The notes under the pieces are model-generated. The model saw only the letters and a program-made list of their open reading frames with translations, was not told the origin of the DNA and did not search any database. This document shows positions 17,745-26,822 of a stretch of DNA of 60,986 nt, one piece after another. This DNA is from Candidatus Babelota bacterium (lineage in GTDB: Bacteria; Babelota; Babeliae; Babelales; Vermiphilaceae). The first letter of the stretch is position 1, and every line of letters begins with the position of its first letter. Both the position numbers and the translations under genes were made by a program. The DNA is taken from NCBI GenBank assembly GCA_013286935.1, contig JABDES010000006.1, positions 1 to 60,986 on the forward strand, given 5' to 3'.

Positions 17745-19256
17745 TTAAGCTTTAGCACCTTCTTTACCGGCTTGGCTTATGCGCCAGTCGGCTATGAGTG
17801 TATCAAGTTTTGCCTGTGCGTCTCGGAATGAAATATAAGGCTGTTGCTCAATGTATTGCATGATGCTTTGTTGCCATTGCGCCTTAAGAGCATCGTCTAT
17901 CAATAATGATACTTTATGTGAAACCTTTACGTTCAAATAATCATTCATTATCAAAGAGATAAACTTAGATCGGTTTTCAATTGTAAGATTTGTTGTCTTT
18001 AAGGCATGGAATCGACTCTGTAAGGCTGCCTCTTCTAAGGATGCATTTCCTGCAACCACTATCAGCAGATGACTTACATCTATATATTGTTGTAAATATG
18101 GGCTGTAAAATCTTTTTTCATTTGGCTCTAAGAACGGCAAAAGCATGGATAATAGATTTTGATCGTGAACGGCTCTGTCTAATTCATCCAAGAACAATAT
18201 TCCATTTCTATGGCTTAGTTGTCCTAACTTTTCTAACAACAGTCCTGGTTGAGACTCTGTTCCGAACAATTTTTCAGCAGAGCAATTTGCAAGACATACC
18301 GTTACAATTGGCAAATCCATTATTTTTGCCATCGTGCGCACCAACTGTGTCTTACCTGTTCCTGGAGGAGAAAACAGGCTTAAAAATTCGCGTGGCCTAT
18401 CATTAATGCCTCTTTGACTGTTAAATGAGTCGACATGATTCATGCAAGTCCGCATGATTACACGCTGTGTTTGTTTATCGTATAAATCCAACCAATCGTT
18501 TTTTGTTACATCAAGCTTAAGAGACTTACTTTTGACCGGTATAGATAAAAGAGATTCCAACATAAGTATTATTTTTGGTAAATGTTCAGGCTGTTGGTGC
18601 GCAAGAGAAAACATTTCTTCAAAGTAAGGGGCGCTTTTGCTTTGCTGCGCGTTGCTAGACTGATTTTGTAAATCTAAAAATCGTTTCTTGCGCACATATG
18701 CAAGTTCATACTTAAGAAGCGGATAGTCCGATTTACCTTTTATTACACTCTGCGCAAGCTTAATTATTGTTGGTAGATTTAACACGAGGGGTATAGAAGT
18801 TACTAATGTTGCAAGAAATCCACTACCCGCGACGATAAATGCTGCCATTGTAGCGGGCGCTGGTATTGTTATCAGCTTCTCTTCAGCGCACATCCAGATT
18901 GAGCCTGCCATACCCCAAATGGATAATCCCATTGTAAATGGAAGAACAGTTGATACAATCTTTTCTTTAAGTGGTTTCCAAAAAAGAAGCTTTTGTTGTC
19001 TGAAAAATTCATCTTCAAGTGCTTTGTCTAATGTGTCTGACTCTGTTTGGTCAGCTATGCCTTGTTGCTCGCGTGTAAATATTGTGGAGTAGGTTTGATT
19101 GCTTAAAACTGCTTGCTGATCAAACATTATCTCCGGTTTATAGTTCTGTGCAATAGTTGCCGAATCTGTTGGTGGTCCCATGGCTACTAATGCATTGGCA
19201 GAAATAAAAATTGTTAGCGCTAAGGCATTTACTGAAAGGTGTTTTAATAATTTCAT
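17745..19256 (-). CDS. Membrane-associated AAA+ ATPase with N-terminal signal sequence
   Basis: The start is set at 19256, where AAGGGA lies upstream of an ATG that opens a signal-like sequence (LLKHLSVNALALTIFISANALVA); an upstream in-frame ATG has no such support. The 503-residue protein has two hydrophobic segments near residues 100-120 and 130-160, then an AAA+ domain: SPPGTGKTQLVRT (Walker A, about residue 295), NGILFLDELDR (Walker B), GNASLEEAALQSRF (sensor 1 region and an Arg-finger-like segment). The closest general resemblance is to Lon/clamp-loader-type AAA+ modules, but no protease domain follows. Topology is puzzling because an export signal plus two helices would put the ATPase outside. 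Function unknown. Confidence 0.75.
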   Translation of the reverse strand: MKLLKHLSVNALALTIFISANALVAMGPPTDSATIAQNYKPEIMFDQQAVLSNQTYSTIFTREQQGIADQTESDTLDKALEDEFFRQQKLLFWKPLKEKIVSTVLPFTMGLSIWGMAGSIWMCAEEKLITIPAPATMAAFIVAGSGFLATLVTSIPLVLNLPTIIKLAQSVIKGKSDYPLLKYELAYVRKKRFLDLQNQSSNAQQSKSAPYFEEMFSLAHQQPEHLPKIILMLESLLSIPVKSKSLKLDVTKNDWLDLYDKQTQRVIMRTCMNHVDSFNSQRGINDRPREFLSLFSPPGTGKTQLVRTMAKIMDLPIVTVCLANCSAEKLFGTESQPGLLLEKLGQLSHRNGILFLDELDRAVHDQNLLSMLLPFLEPNEKRFYSPYLQQYIDVSHLLIVVAGNASLEEAALQSRFHALKTTNLTIENRSKFISLIMNDYLNVKVSHKVSLLIDDALKAQWQQSIMQYIEQQPYISFRDAQAKLDTLIADWRISQAGKEGAKA

Positions 19257-19422
19257 GCATAATCCCTTGTTATTTTCGACGTTGTTATTTTTTTTGATGT
19301 AGCCTATCTTAGCCATAATTATACGCTTTATTATCGATTTGTCAAATTAAAGACTGATGGCGAGTATTATGCACACGAAAGCAGTTCTATAGCCTATTGA
19401 TCACTATGGGCAGTTATGAATC

Positions 19423-19992
19423 TTAAGCCGGCGTGGGCAAAATGCTCAAAAAGCGAATCTCTCCAGCAATATGTGTAATTCCGGACGCGGCATCGGTAGT
19501 TATTTCACATATAGGACAGCTTGGAGGAATGGGTAATTTTTTTAGATTTGAAAAGAAATCGATTACGGTTTTAAATGGTCCGCTGCAACGAAATGTGGCT
19601 CTTTGTGAGTTGTACCATTCTTTTTTGACAGTATCATTTATGGTGAATGAATCAAGCTGTAGGCCAGCATTGGTTATAAGGTCGGAAAGATTTATGATGC
19701 TATATGTATTTGATTTTTGGTAGTTTTCCCACTTCTTTTTAAGCATCTCTGTTTTTTCATTGTGTCTGGAGAATTGGTTGCATTGGACCAAAAGAGATAA
19801 GGATTCTTGATGTAGCTGATTGATGCGTTCTTTATAACCACGAATTCTTGTCTGCAGTGGTGAAAAGATGCCATAAAACCAAATTGCTAGGATACACAGT
19901 GGTATTACTATTATTACCGCAATGCGCCCACCTCTGGATCTGGTATGATTGCTCCAAAGATTTAATAGATATGATCTAAAATCAACGTACAT
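19423..19992 (-). CDS. PilO/GspM-like inner-membrane protein
   Basis: This 189-residue protein has a short basic cytoplasmic tail, one transmembrane helix (VIIVIPLCILAIWFYGIF, about residues 26-44), a coiled coil (about 45-90) and a C-terminal alpha/beta domain with SDLITNAGLQLDSFTI and PFKTVIDFFSNLKKLP. This bitopic plan with a ferredoxin-like end is that of PilO and GspM, assembly-platform proteins of type IV pili and type II secretion. No other pilus gene is in the window, so the assignment is by architecture only. Confidence 0.5.
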   Translation of the reverse strand: MYVDFRSYLLNLWSNHTRSRGGRIAVIIVIPLCILAIWFYGIFSPLQTRIRGYKERINQLHQESLSLLVQCNQFSRHNEKTEMLKKKWENYQKSNTYSIINLSDLITNAGLQLDSFTINDTVKKEWYNSQRATFRCSGPFKTVIDFFSNLKKLPIPPSCPICEITTDAASGITHIAGEIRFLSILPTPA

Positions 19993-20045
19993 TGCTTGGG
20001 CTCAGTTCGTGTTAAAACGATTTGTTTGCATTGGATATATTGTTA

Positions 20046-21329
20046 TTAATAAACTCTTTTGCTGCGTACTAATCGGTGGTATGTGATAGCAAAATGATGC
20101 GCATAATCTCGTAAAGAAATCAATGTTTTTCCTATTTGGCTGTCAAGATTTAGTTTTAATCCTTCTAATGGCAATCGGTTACTATAAATCGTCTCTTCTC
20201 GTTTAGCTATGCTAGCGCATAAGACATTGCTAACAATTTTTTGTACTGCATTGAGTTGTCCTTTTCCTCCGTCAATAAATAGTAAGTCTGGTAAGTCGGT
20301 AGAGTTACGATAACGCCGGCCAACTATTTCTTGTAATGCTGCGTAATCATTTTGCTGGCTAAGTGTTTTTATAGAAAAACGTCGAAATTTATGTGGAGTT
20401 GGTACCCCATCTACAAAACGAACGCATGAGCCAACCATAGCGCGCCCCTGCATATGGGATATATCGAAACAATCTATGGTATGAATTGGATTTTGGGTTT
20501 CGAACAATGCTTGTAATTGCAAAGCGATATCCTTGTTTGGAATATAAGATTTTTTTTGTTTTATCGGGATAGTTACGCTTGTAACATCAGATACAAATTT
20601 TTCCGTTGAATAATGAGCTTGAATGACGGTAAAAATTTTTCTGAAATTTTCAAGATAGCTATGCAATTGTCGTGAGTATTCAAAGTCATGTGCTTTGTTT
20701 GTACTGGAAATGCGTTCATTGAGTGAATGCACGAAGGCATCAGAATCATTTTTAAGTACATTAATAGCAAGTTGTACCCGAAATAAATAATTTTGTTTGT
20801 CAAAATCTTCTTTGCAACTGCCAGCGCATAATTCAAGATGGTATCTAAGGCAACCGCCCACAATTTTTTTATCGCAGATGTTTAATTTGAATGTATCTGT
20901 TAGAAATTTAAGTACACGACGCGCATCAGTTTTGTGTAAAAATGGCCCAAAATAGATTCCTTTTGTTCGTTGTGAACGAACGATATGAGCGCGGGGTAGT
21001 TCCTCCTTTGTAAATAGTATATATACAAATGGTTGCCCCTCTCGAAACATCATATTATACAGTGGTTGATATTTTTGAATGAGTTCAGCTTCCAATAGTA
21101 AGCACTCTTCCTCTGTTGTGGTTACAACATATTCAATATCGGCATACTCACGCATTAAAGATCCATGTTTCCAATCATTGGTATGCTTGCGAAAATATGA
21201 AACGATTCGTTTTTTGAGATTTTTTGCTTTGCCAATATATATAATGTTGCCAGAGCTGCTTTTAAAAAGATATACACCAGGAGATGAAGGGATGTTGGTT
21301 GGTGGCAGTGGAATGGTGTGGCTAGTCAT
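20046..21329 (-). CDS. uvrC: UvrC excinuclease subunit lacking the C-terminal HhH domain
   Basis: UvrC makes both incisions in bacterial nucleotide excision repair. The 427-residue protein has the GIY-YIG nuclease for the 3' cut (PGVYLF, YIGKAKNLKKRI with the catalytic Arg 41, and Glu at about 80), a Cys-rich segment, the UVR motif (FEYSRQLHSYLENFRKI) that binds UvrB, and the RNase H-like nuclease for the 5' cut (FDISH with Asp 289, FIDGGKGQ, and RDYAHHFAITYHR). It stops right after that last motif. Family members are usually about 600 residues and end in a double helix-hairpin-helix DNA-binding domain that is absent here. GAGGGG precedes the ATG. Confidence 0.92.
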   Translation of the reverse strand: MTSHTIPLPPTNIPSSPGVYLFKSSSGNIIYIGKAKNLKKRIVSYFRKHTNDWKHGSLMREYADIEYVVTTTEEECLLLEAELIQKYQPLYNMMFREGQPFVYILFTKEELPRAHIVRSQRTKGIYFGPFLHKTDARRVLKFLTDTFKLNICDKKIVGGCLRYHLELCAGSCKEDFDKQNYLFRVQLAINVLKNDSDAFVHSLNERISSTNKAHDFEYSRQLHSYLENFRKIFTVIQAHYSTEKFVSDVTSVTIPIKQKKSYIPNKDIALQLQALFETQNPIHTIDCFDISHMQGRAMVGSCVRFVDGVPTPHKFRRFSIKTLSQQNDYAALQEIVGRRYRNSTDLPDLLFIDGGKGQLNAVQKIVSNVLCASIAKREETIYSNRLPLEGLKLNLDSQIGKTLISLRDYAHHFAITYHRLVRSKRVY

Positions 21330-21373
21330 TGTGTGTCCCCTCTTGTAGCAGTGCTTTGCCAGTTGCCAGCATT

Positions 21374-22045
21374 CTAGCTTTGATCATTAACGGAGGGTCC
21401 ACTGAATTCGATAATCTCATTAGTGTTGCAGGTACTTTCCTGGTGTCCACGCATTGTCTTGTATCGTTCAATAGCTTTTTTGCTGACTGCTTGTATTTGA
21501 GGAAAGAAGCCAACAGTCAATCCAAAGAGTGACAAGCTACTAACTGCTATTGTTGCAGTGCGCCATGCTTGCAGGCTGGTTGACTGGGAGTTAATGGTTG
21601 TTTGCAGGATATTGACTTGATTTTGCATATCATTGCAAGGTTCTTGCTCTTGATTAATTGTGTTGTCGGCGAAGTGTGACCCTACTATAGTTTCTATTTC
21701 TTGGCAGAAAGGCTTGTAATGGTCAATTTGCTCATTTGCCTGTCGGAGCTGCTTTTCTAGCATATCAATGCTGTCATTACCAGCTTGTTTGTATCGTTCT
21801 AATTCTTCCTTTACGTTATTTAGGGCGATATTTGCTGCTAAAAGACGGGATCTTAATGTGAAAACCGTGTGCGTTACTTCCCCTTTTATCAGTGTGGTTT
21901 CTGCTTGCTCAAGAAGCTCTTGGATCCATTCGCTAATTTTATCTCGTCCTTGAGTTATTCTAGAATCTATCTCTTCTTCCATGCCAATTGCTGGCAGAAA
22001 AAAAAGCCCCATGCTCATCAAAAAGAAGAATTTTAAATACTTCAT
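21374..22045 (-). CDS. Exported coiled-coil protein with C-terminal membrane anchor
   Basis: This 223-residue protein has a signal peptide (FFFLMSMGLFFLPAIG), a coiled-coil region (about residues 45-150, with LEKQLRQANEQIDHYK), a single transmembrane helix near 165-182 (IAVSSLSLFGLTVGFF) and a polar tail. AAAGGATCG lies before the ATG. It lies 44 bp upstream of uvrC. No family is recognised. Confidence 0.6.
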   Translation of the reverse strand: MKYLKFFFLMSMGLFFLPAIGMEEEIDSRITQGRDKISEWIQELLEQAETTLIKGEVTHTVFTLRSRLLAANIALNNVKEELERYKQAGNDSIDMLEKQLRQANEQIDHYKPFCQEIETIVGSHFADNTINQEQEPCNDMQNQVNILQTTINSQSTSLQAWRTATIAVSSLSLFGLTVGFFPQIQAVSKKAIERYKTMRGHQESTCNTNEIIEFSGPSVNDQS

Positions 22046-22125
22046 TGGCGATCCTTTTTTATGCTAAAAAATACATTTTCAATTAAACCTTGATCTGAAC
22101 ATTTTTGCAAATGGGAATCTGCATA

Positions 22126-23202
22126 TTATGCCACTGCCAATTTTGTTTCACTCAACAGTGAGCATTGGATGCCAAATGTATTAACTGCGTTGCCAAAAGA
22201 AGGGGAAAATGTGAGTGATCCGTGCCCTTCACCTGGAAGATAATCGGACAAATGGAAATAAACGTCGTTAGAGATCGCTAGTCGGTCTACGAGGTTATTG
22301 ATATCCTCTAGCATAATAATTTTATCCGATAGTCCATGGCCAATAAATATTTTTTTATTAGATATGGATTCAATTGATTCAAGTAGATTGTCTTGAGCTT
22401 TGTCAAAGTTCGGATAGTGCAGCTTGAATAACATGTTGCATAGTGTTTGTGCAGTGGCATTGCCAATATAGGGTGCTACATGGTTTTGCGCAATTGCACT
22501 CATAAGCTGCTGTCCTGTAGCGTACGGAGACTCTAAGATTATGGTGTCTACAGAGCTGTCATTGGTATTTGCAAGATACCGTATGATTGCATGCGCGCCT
22601 CTGCACATGCCAACGAGCGTCAACTGTGCCTGAGGATTTAGCTTTTTAACAGCCTGTATGACAGCGCTAAGACATGATACATCAAACTCTTGGCCCATGT
22701 CGCACAGATGAGAACTGTCTAGATAGTCAAATGTTACCCAGGAAGTGTTAAGAAGAATATTGTTCTCTATGAATTTATGTACCCAATAGATGCTTCCTCC
22801 GCAGCGTGGACTTGAATGAGGACGTAGCAATGGAATAGGTACAAAGCCGCGTGAGTATATAAAGATCCGATCGGTCTTGAGTTGTTTTATGCCTTTAAAC
22901 AGTTCTACAGATTGCTTACATGATCCAGTCGAGTCTACAATATTTAAAATGGCTTCCGATGTAGATCTATGCATAATTTTTTTGCATAGATTTTTAAGTG
23001 AGCAGACCGGTCGCTTAAAAAGTATCTGGTCCTGCGATTGCGATGCGCAAGGGACCAAGGTGAATACGTTTAAGGTGGGCAATGATACCAGTCTGTTTTT
23101 TCGCTTTTGAGCATTAACGGGTGAAACGTTAAAAATGGTGATCAGAAATGCAGCACATAGTATGTATGTAAGCTCGGATACTAATTTTTTGTACGATAGC
23201 AA
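22126..23202 (-). CDS. Exported alpha/beta hydrolase with Cys nucleophile
   Basis: This 358-residue protein, starting at TTG 23202, has a signal peptide to about residue 31 (NVSPVNA). An alpha/beta-hydrolase core follows: the nucleophile elbow is VGMCRGAHA, with Cys in place of Ser, then an acid in GHGLSDKII and the His in GEGHGSL, in the right order and spacing. Cys at this position is known in dienelactone hydrolases. Substrate is unknown; peptidase, esterase or lactone hydrolase are possible. The ribosome site is weak, so the exact start is uncertain. Confidence 0.7.
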   Translation of the reverse strand: MLSYKKLVSELTYILCAAFLITIFNVSPVNAQKRKNRLVSLPTLNVFTLVPCASQSQDQILFKRPVCSLKNLCKKIMHRSTSEAILNIVDSTGSCKQSVELFKGIKQLKTDRIFIYSRGFVPIPLLRPHSSPRCGGSIYWVHKFIENNILLNTSWVTFDYLDSSHLCDMGQEFDVSCLSAVIQAVKKLNPQAQLTLVGMCRGAHAIIRYLANTNDSSVDTIILESPYATGQQLMSAIAQNHVAPYIGNATAQTLCNMLFKLHYPNFDKAQDNLLESIESISNKKIFIGHGLSDKIIMLEDINNLVDRLAISNDVYFHLSDYLPGEGHGSLTFSPSFGNAVNTFGIQCSLLSETKLAVA

Positions 23203-23233
23203 CGTGTTTATCTTTCAGTAGCATTTTGGTTGG

Positions 23234-23962
23234 TTAAAGTTGCGTAAATGTTAAGTGTTCATTCCAGTAAAGATGGCTTATGAAGATAAAACAGGCAGTA
23301 GGAACGTAATAATTTTCATCAGACACTGCGTAATCAACAGATCCGGGAAGCTTTTTATTAATATGATCTGCTACATGGCCATATGCAAAGTCTTCGTTTG
23401 GCCTATCTATGTGCAGTCGTGTGACGTTGAAGCGGTGAATGGCTCTAGTTAACTCATCGAAGCTTCTAATAGAAGATGCCTTTAGTTGACCATAAAGATT
23501 GGTCAAGAAATCAACAACTACTGGATCGATATTTTTTATTTTATTTATAGCCAATTGTTTTTGATCGGGATGTTCGAAAAATCTATTCAACACATTGAGT
23601 TGTTCACAGCTTATGGATGGCGGAACATTCTTTGAGCATACAGCCTGCAACAGCTTTTCTACCATAGCTATGGTAGATCTCCAAGACCATACGCTCTGTG
23701 TTGTTGCTATATATGATTCAACTTCTGCGCCATGATCTCTGATCAGCTTTTCTATTATTGAGCCGCCTGCAAAGGTATTGTCGGGGGCTATTTTTTCCGC
23801 TGGTGGCGATGACGCATGGCTTTTAAAAAAGGATCCAAACATTGCGTTGCTGGTGCTAAAGCTTGTATTTAAAAGAATTGTATAAAAACATACTAATATG
23901 GCAGACGAATGAACGATTTGTACCAATAGTCTACAGCGAAAATAATTTTTTGTAATTTTCAT
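23234..23962 (-). CDS. Exported hypothetical protein
   Basis: This 242-residue protein has a signal peptide-like N-terminus (SSAILVCFYTILL, about residues 19-31). The rest is mostly helical by pattern and soluble. AAAGGAAAG precedes the ATG. It precedes the Cys-hydrolase gene by 31 bp and may form an operon with it. No family is recognised. Confidence 0.6.
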   Translation of the reverse strand: MKITKNYFRCRLLVQIVHSSAILVCFYTILLNTSFSTSNAMFGSFFKSHASSPPAEKIAPDNTFAGGSIIEKLIRDHGAEVESYIATTQSVWSWRSTIAMVEKLLQAVCSKNVPPSISCEQLNVLNRFFEHPDQKQLAINKIKNIDPVVVDFLTNLYGQLKASSIRSFDELTRAIHRFNVTRLHIDRPNEDFAYGHVADHINKKLPGSVDYAVSDENYYVPTACFIFISHLYWNEHLTFTQL

Positions 23963-24117
23963 AAAATATCTTTCCTTTTGATGCTACAATTATCTAATAA
24001 GGTAGCATTTTTGAGTTATAAGTAAAATTTTTTCGTCACATCAGGATTTTTCTAGATTAATAATCGACAATTGTTACCTTTTTATGTATCATTATGGTAC
24101 ATTTGTAATTGTGCAGC

Positions 24118-24163
24118 GCGCAATAGTTGTAGCTATACTAATATGATCTGCGCAATAGTTGTA
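24118..24163. promoter_or_regulatory. Tandem 14-bp direct repeats upstream of ftsH
   Basis: GCGCAATAGTTGTA occurs at 24118-24131 and again at 24150-24163, spaced exactly 32 bp (about three helical turns), in the 245-bp divergent region between the exported protein at 23234 and ftsH. Same-face spacing is typical of paired regulator binding sites. The rest of the region is AT-rich with no gene. Confidence 0.5.
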
Positions 24164-24207
24164 ATTTTTATTGTCTTCAACCGCTCAGTAAACTGTGATT
24201 AAATCAT

Positions 24208-26037
24208 ATGAAAAAAAAACCAAATAATCCGTTATTTAGTAGTAATTCAAAAAATGCATTGTTTGTGGCGATAGCTTTTTTGGGTCTTCTTTTTGTGCTT
24301 TATCGTGTAACTGATTATTCAAGACAGGTTCAAAGCATTATATATTCAACTTTTGTTGACAAAGTTGAAAAAAAGCAGATCAAGCAAGTCCAAATTTCCG
24401 ATTATGACATTTATGGCATTTTTAATGATGGAACGCGATTTGAAACAACAGTAAATAAAAATCCGCAGCATTGGCAATTTTTAAAAGCATTTGGTGTTGA
24501 ATATTCTTTTGCTAATTCATCGCATCAATTCAACATATGGTATTTATTGCCGTTACTTTCGGTGCTTATGACAATTTTTGCCCTTTGGTATTTTACTCGC
24601 CAAGCACGCAGTGGCGGTGGAGGTGGCGGCACAAACGTCTTTTCAATGGGAAAAAGTCGCGCCAGACTTATCATGCCTTCGACTATTAAAGAAACTTTTG
24701 ATTCGGTTGCTGGTGCGGCAGAGGCAAAAGAAGATCTAAAGGACGTTGTAGATTTTTTAAAAAATCCAGAAAAATATGAGCGACTTGGTGCAAAGATGAC
24801 GCGAGGCGTGCTTCTTGTCGGTGCTCCGGGCAACGGAAAAACGCTTCTTGCGCGTGCAGTTGCAGGAGAAGCAAATTGCCCCTTTTTTAGCATTAGTGGT
24901 TCTGATTTTATTGAAGTTTTTGTGGGTGTTGGGGCTGCTAGAGTACGGGATCTTTTTGCCCAGGCTCGCCAAAAAGCTCCCTGTATTGTTTTTATTGATG
25001 AAATTGATGCTGTTGGTCGTCAACGGGGTAATGGTTTATCTGGTGGCAACGAAGAGCGAGAACAGACCCTTAACCAGTTGTTGACTGAGATGGATGGTTT
25101 TCAAACAAATGGTGGGTCAGTGATAGTTTTAGGTGCAACAAACAGGGCGGATGTCCTTGACATTGCTTTGCTAAGGCCAGGACGATTTGATCGCCGCGTT
25201 GAGGTTCCCTACCCTGACTTGAGCAGCAGATTTGAAATTTTACAGGTTCATGTCAAATCTGTTAAGATTGGTCCAGATGTTGATTTGCATAAAATAGCGC
25301 GTGGGACGCCCGGCTTTTCGGGGGCCGACTTAGCTAATCTTATTAATGAATCGGCTATCATTGCTTCAAAAAAGGACCAAGACGTAGTTTCGATGCATGA
25401 TTTTGAAGATGCACGTGATAAGATTTTATTAGGCAAAGAGATAAAAAGTATATCGCTTACCAAGCATGATCTTAAAGTTACTTCATATCATGAGTCTGGT
25501 CACGCCTTGATCAGGCTTTTATTGCCTAATGATAGTGACCCATTGCATAAAGTGACCATTATACCACGTGGAAAGGCTTTGGGCGTTACCTATTCGATGC
25601 CTGAGCGTGAAAAATACACAAGATCAAAGCGAGAGTTGTTGGCTAGTATTATGTCCGCTCTTGGTGGCCGAGTGGCTGAAATGCTTGTTTTTGGCCAAGA
25701 GACTACAGGAGCCTATAGTGATTTTGTCGCAGCTACGAGTATCGCTAGGGACATGGTGTGTAGTTATGGGATGTCAGACTTGGGTGTAGTTGTTTACACT
25801 CAGATGGCGGGTGCCTATGAATATTCAACCAAAATGGCTGAAAAAATCGACGAAGAGGTGCAAAAAATTGTTAGCCAGTGTGATAGAGAAGCAATGGTGC
25901 TTTTGCAATCTCATAGAGATAAATTAGACAAGTTAGCTGAAGCGCTTCTCGAAAAAGAAACGATGTATGCGGGTGAAATTTATGAGCTTTTGTCTATTGA
26001 CCCACGAGTGGAGCATCGTTTTGTAGAGATGGCATAA
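24208..26037 (+). CDS. ftsH: FtsH ATP-dependent zinc metalloprotease
   Basis: FtsH is a hexameric inner-membrane AAA+ protease that degrades membrane and regulatory proteins. This 609-residue copy is canonical: transmembrane helix 1 (about residues 16-34), a small periplasmic domain, helix 2 (about 113-131), a glycine-rich linker, Walker A GAPGNGKT, Walker [12 protein letters not shown], the second region of homology with Arg fingers ([10 protein letters not shown]), the zinc site HESGH, and the third ligand Asp in TTGAYSDF. The Walker A Asn replaces the usual Thr and is shared by the second FtsH at 30439. The 14-bp direct repeats upstream may control it. Confidence 0.95.
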   Translation: MKKKPNNPLFSSNSKNALFVAIAFLGLLFVLYRVTDYSRQVQSIIYSTFVDKVEKKQIKQVQISDYDIYGIFNDGTRFETTVNKNPQHWQFLKAFGVEYSFANSSHQFNIWYLLPLLSVLMTIFALWYFTRQARSGGGGGGTNVFSMGKSRARLIMPSTIKETFDSVAGAAEAKEDLKDVVDFLKNPEKYERLGAKMTRGVLLVGAPGNGKTLLARAVAGEANCPFFSISGSDFIEVFVGVGAARVRDLFAQARQKAPCIVFIDEIDAVGRQRGNGLSGGNEEREQTLNQLLTEMDGFQTNGGSVIVLGATNRADVLDIALLRPGRFDRRVEVPYPDLSSRFEILQVHVKSVKIGPDVDLHKIARGTPGFSGADLANLINESAIIASKKDQDVVSMHDFEDARDKILLGKEIKSISLTKHDLKVTSYHESGHALIRLLLPNDSDPLHKVTIIPRGKALGVTYSMPEREKYTRSKRELLASIMSALGGRVAEMLVFGQETTGAYSDFVAATSIARDMVCSYGMSDLGVVVYTQMAGAYEYSTKMAEKIDEEVQKIVSQCDREAMVLLQSHRDKLDKLAEALLEKETMYAGEIYELLSIDPRVEHRFVEMA

Positions 26038-26189
26038 AAAGATACCAGTAAGTAATGTTTCTGGCCGACGCCATATAACATATGCGTATAATAGGGTATT
26101 TTAAAAGTAGCTACTTATCATTTGAAAAATACGTTATTATGTAGTACGATCTAACTTTGTTTTATTGAGCTGTTTAAAAGGATATTTTT

Positions 26190-26393
26190 ATGGCAAGAAT
26201 TTGTGCAATTTGTGAAAAAAGGCCGCGCGTAGGAAATTTAGTAAGTAATGCCAATAACCGGGTAAAGCGGTGGGTATATCCAAATGTACATTCCATGCGT
26301 TATACGGTTACTGGAGATGCTTCCGGTTGCGTTGCCCGTGGCAAGGTGTGTACCAAGTGTGTCAAAGCAAAAAAAGTTACAAAAATTATTTGA
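26190..26393 (+). CDS. rpmB: Ribosomal protein bL28
   Basis: This 67-residue basic protein begins ARICAICEKRPRVGNLVS and ends in the CTKCVKA segment, the family's usual form. Two CxxC pairs (CAIC, CTKC) mark the zinc-binding C+ version. It is part of the large subunit. AAAAGGAT lies before the ATG. The 152-bp leader has an AT-rich stretch with a possible TTGAAA and TACGAT promoter pair 17 bp apart. Confidence 0.95.
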   Translation: MARICAICEKRPRVGNLVSNANNRVKRWVYPNVHSMRYTVTGDASGCVARGKVCTKCVKAKKVTKII

Positions 26394-26425
26394 TTATCAG
26401 GTAGTCCGACCAAGGAGTTTTATTA

Positions 26426-26704
26426 ATGCCGAATATTAAGTCTGCAAAAAAAAGAGCTAAACAAAGCGAAAAAAAAAGAAAAATCAATACTGCTAGAAAA
26501 AGCAGAGTGAAAACGGCCGTTAAGGCTGTTATACATGCTGTAGATACAGCAGAAAGTGTTGAAGTCTTAGTTGCTGCACTGCGTAATGCAGAGTCTGAAA
26601 TAGCGCAGGCTAAGAAAAAAGGGGTATTGCACCGCAACACAGCTTCACGTAAAATAAGTCGTCTTGCAAAACGAGTTGCTAAGGCAAAAGTGGCAACCCG
26701 TTAA
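26426..26704 (+). CDS. rpsT: Ribosomal protein bS20
   Basis: This 92-residue Lys/Ala-rich helical protein begins PNIKSAKKRAKQSEKKRK and ends VLHRNTASRKISRLAKRV, the hallmark of bS20 of the small subunit. It lies 32 bp after rpmB with AAGGAG upstream, so the two are likely one operon. A T7 run about 40 bp past its stop may be a weak terminator. Confidence 0.95.
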   Translation: MPNIKSAKKRAKQSEKKRKINTARKSRVKTAVKAVIHAVDTAESVEVLVAALRNAESEIAQAKKKGVLHRNTASRKISRLAKRVAKAKVATR

Positions 26705-26822
26705 TATTCGCACATAATCTTTAATCTTACGCGACCATTGATCGTTTTTTTATTTCAGCTTGAAAAAGTCGATCCGGGTTTGCTATCCTTGTTATCGAAA
26801 TATGATAAACGGAGGATAGCTT

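Noticed and set aside
18000-18400. Plus-strand ORF of 138 residues in the AAA+ gene
   Set aside because: Overlaps the Walker A and B coding region on the opposite strand; no features of its own.
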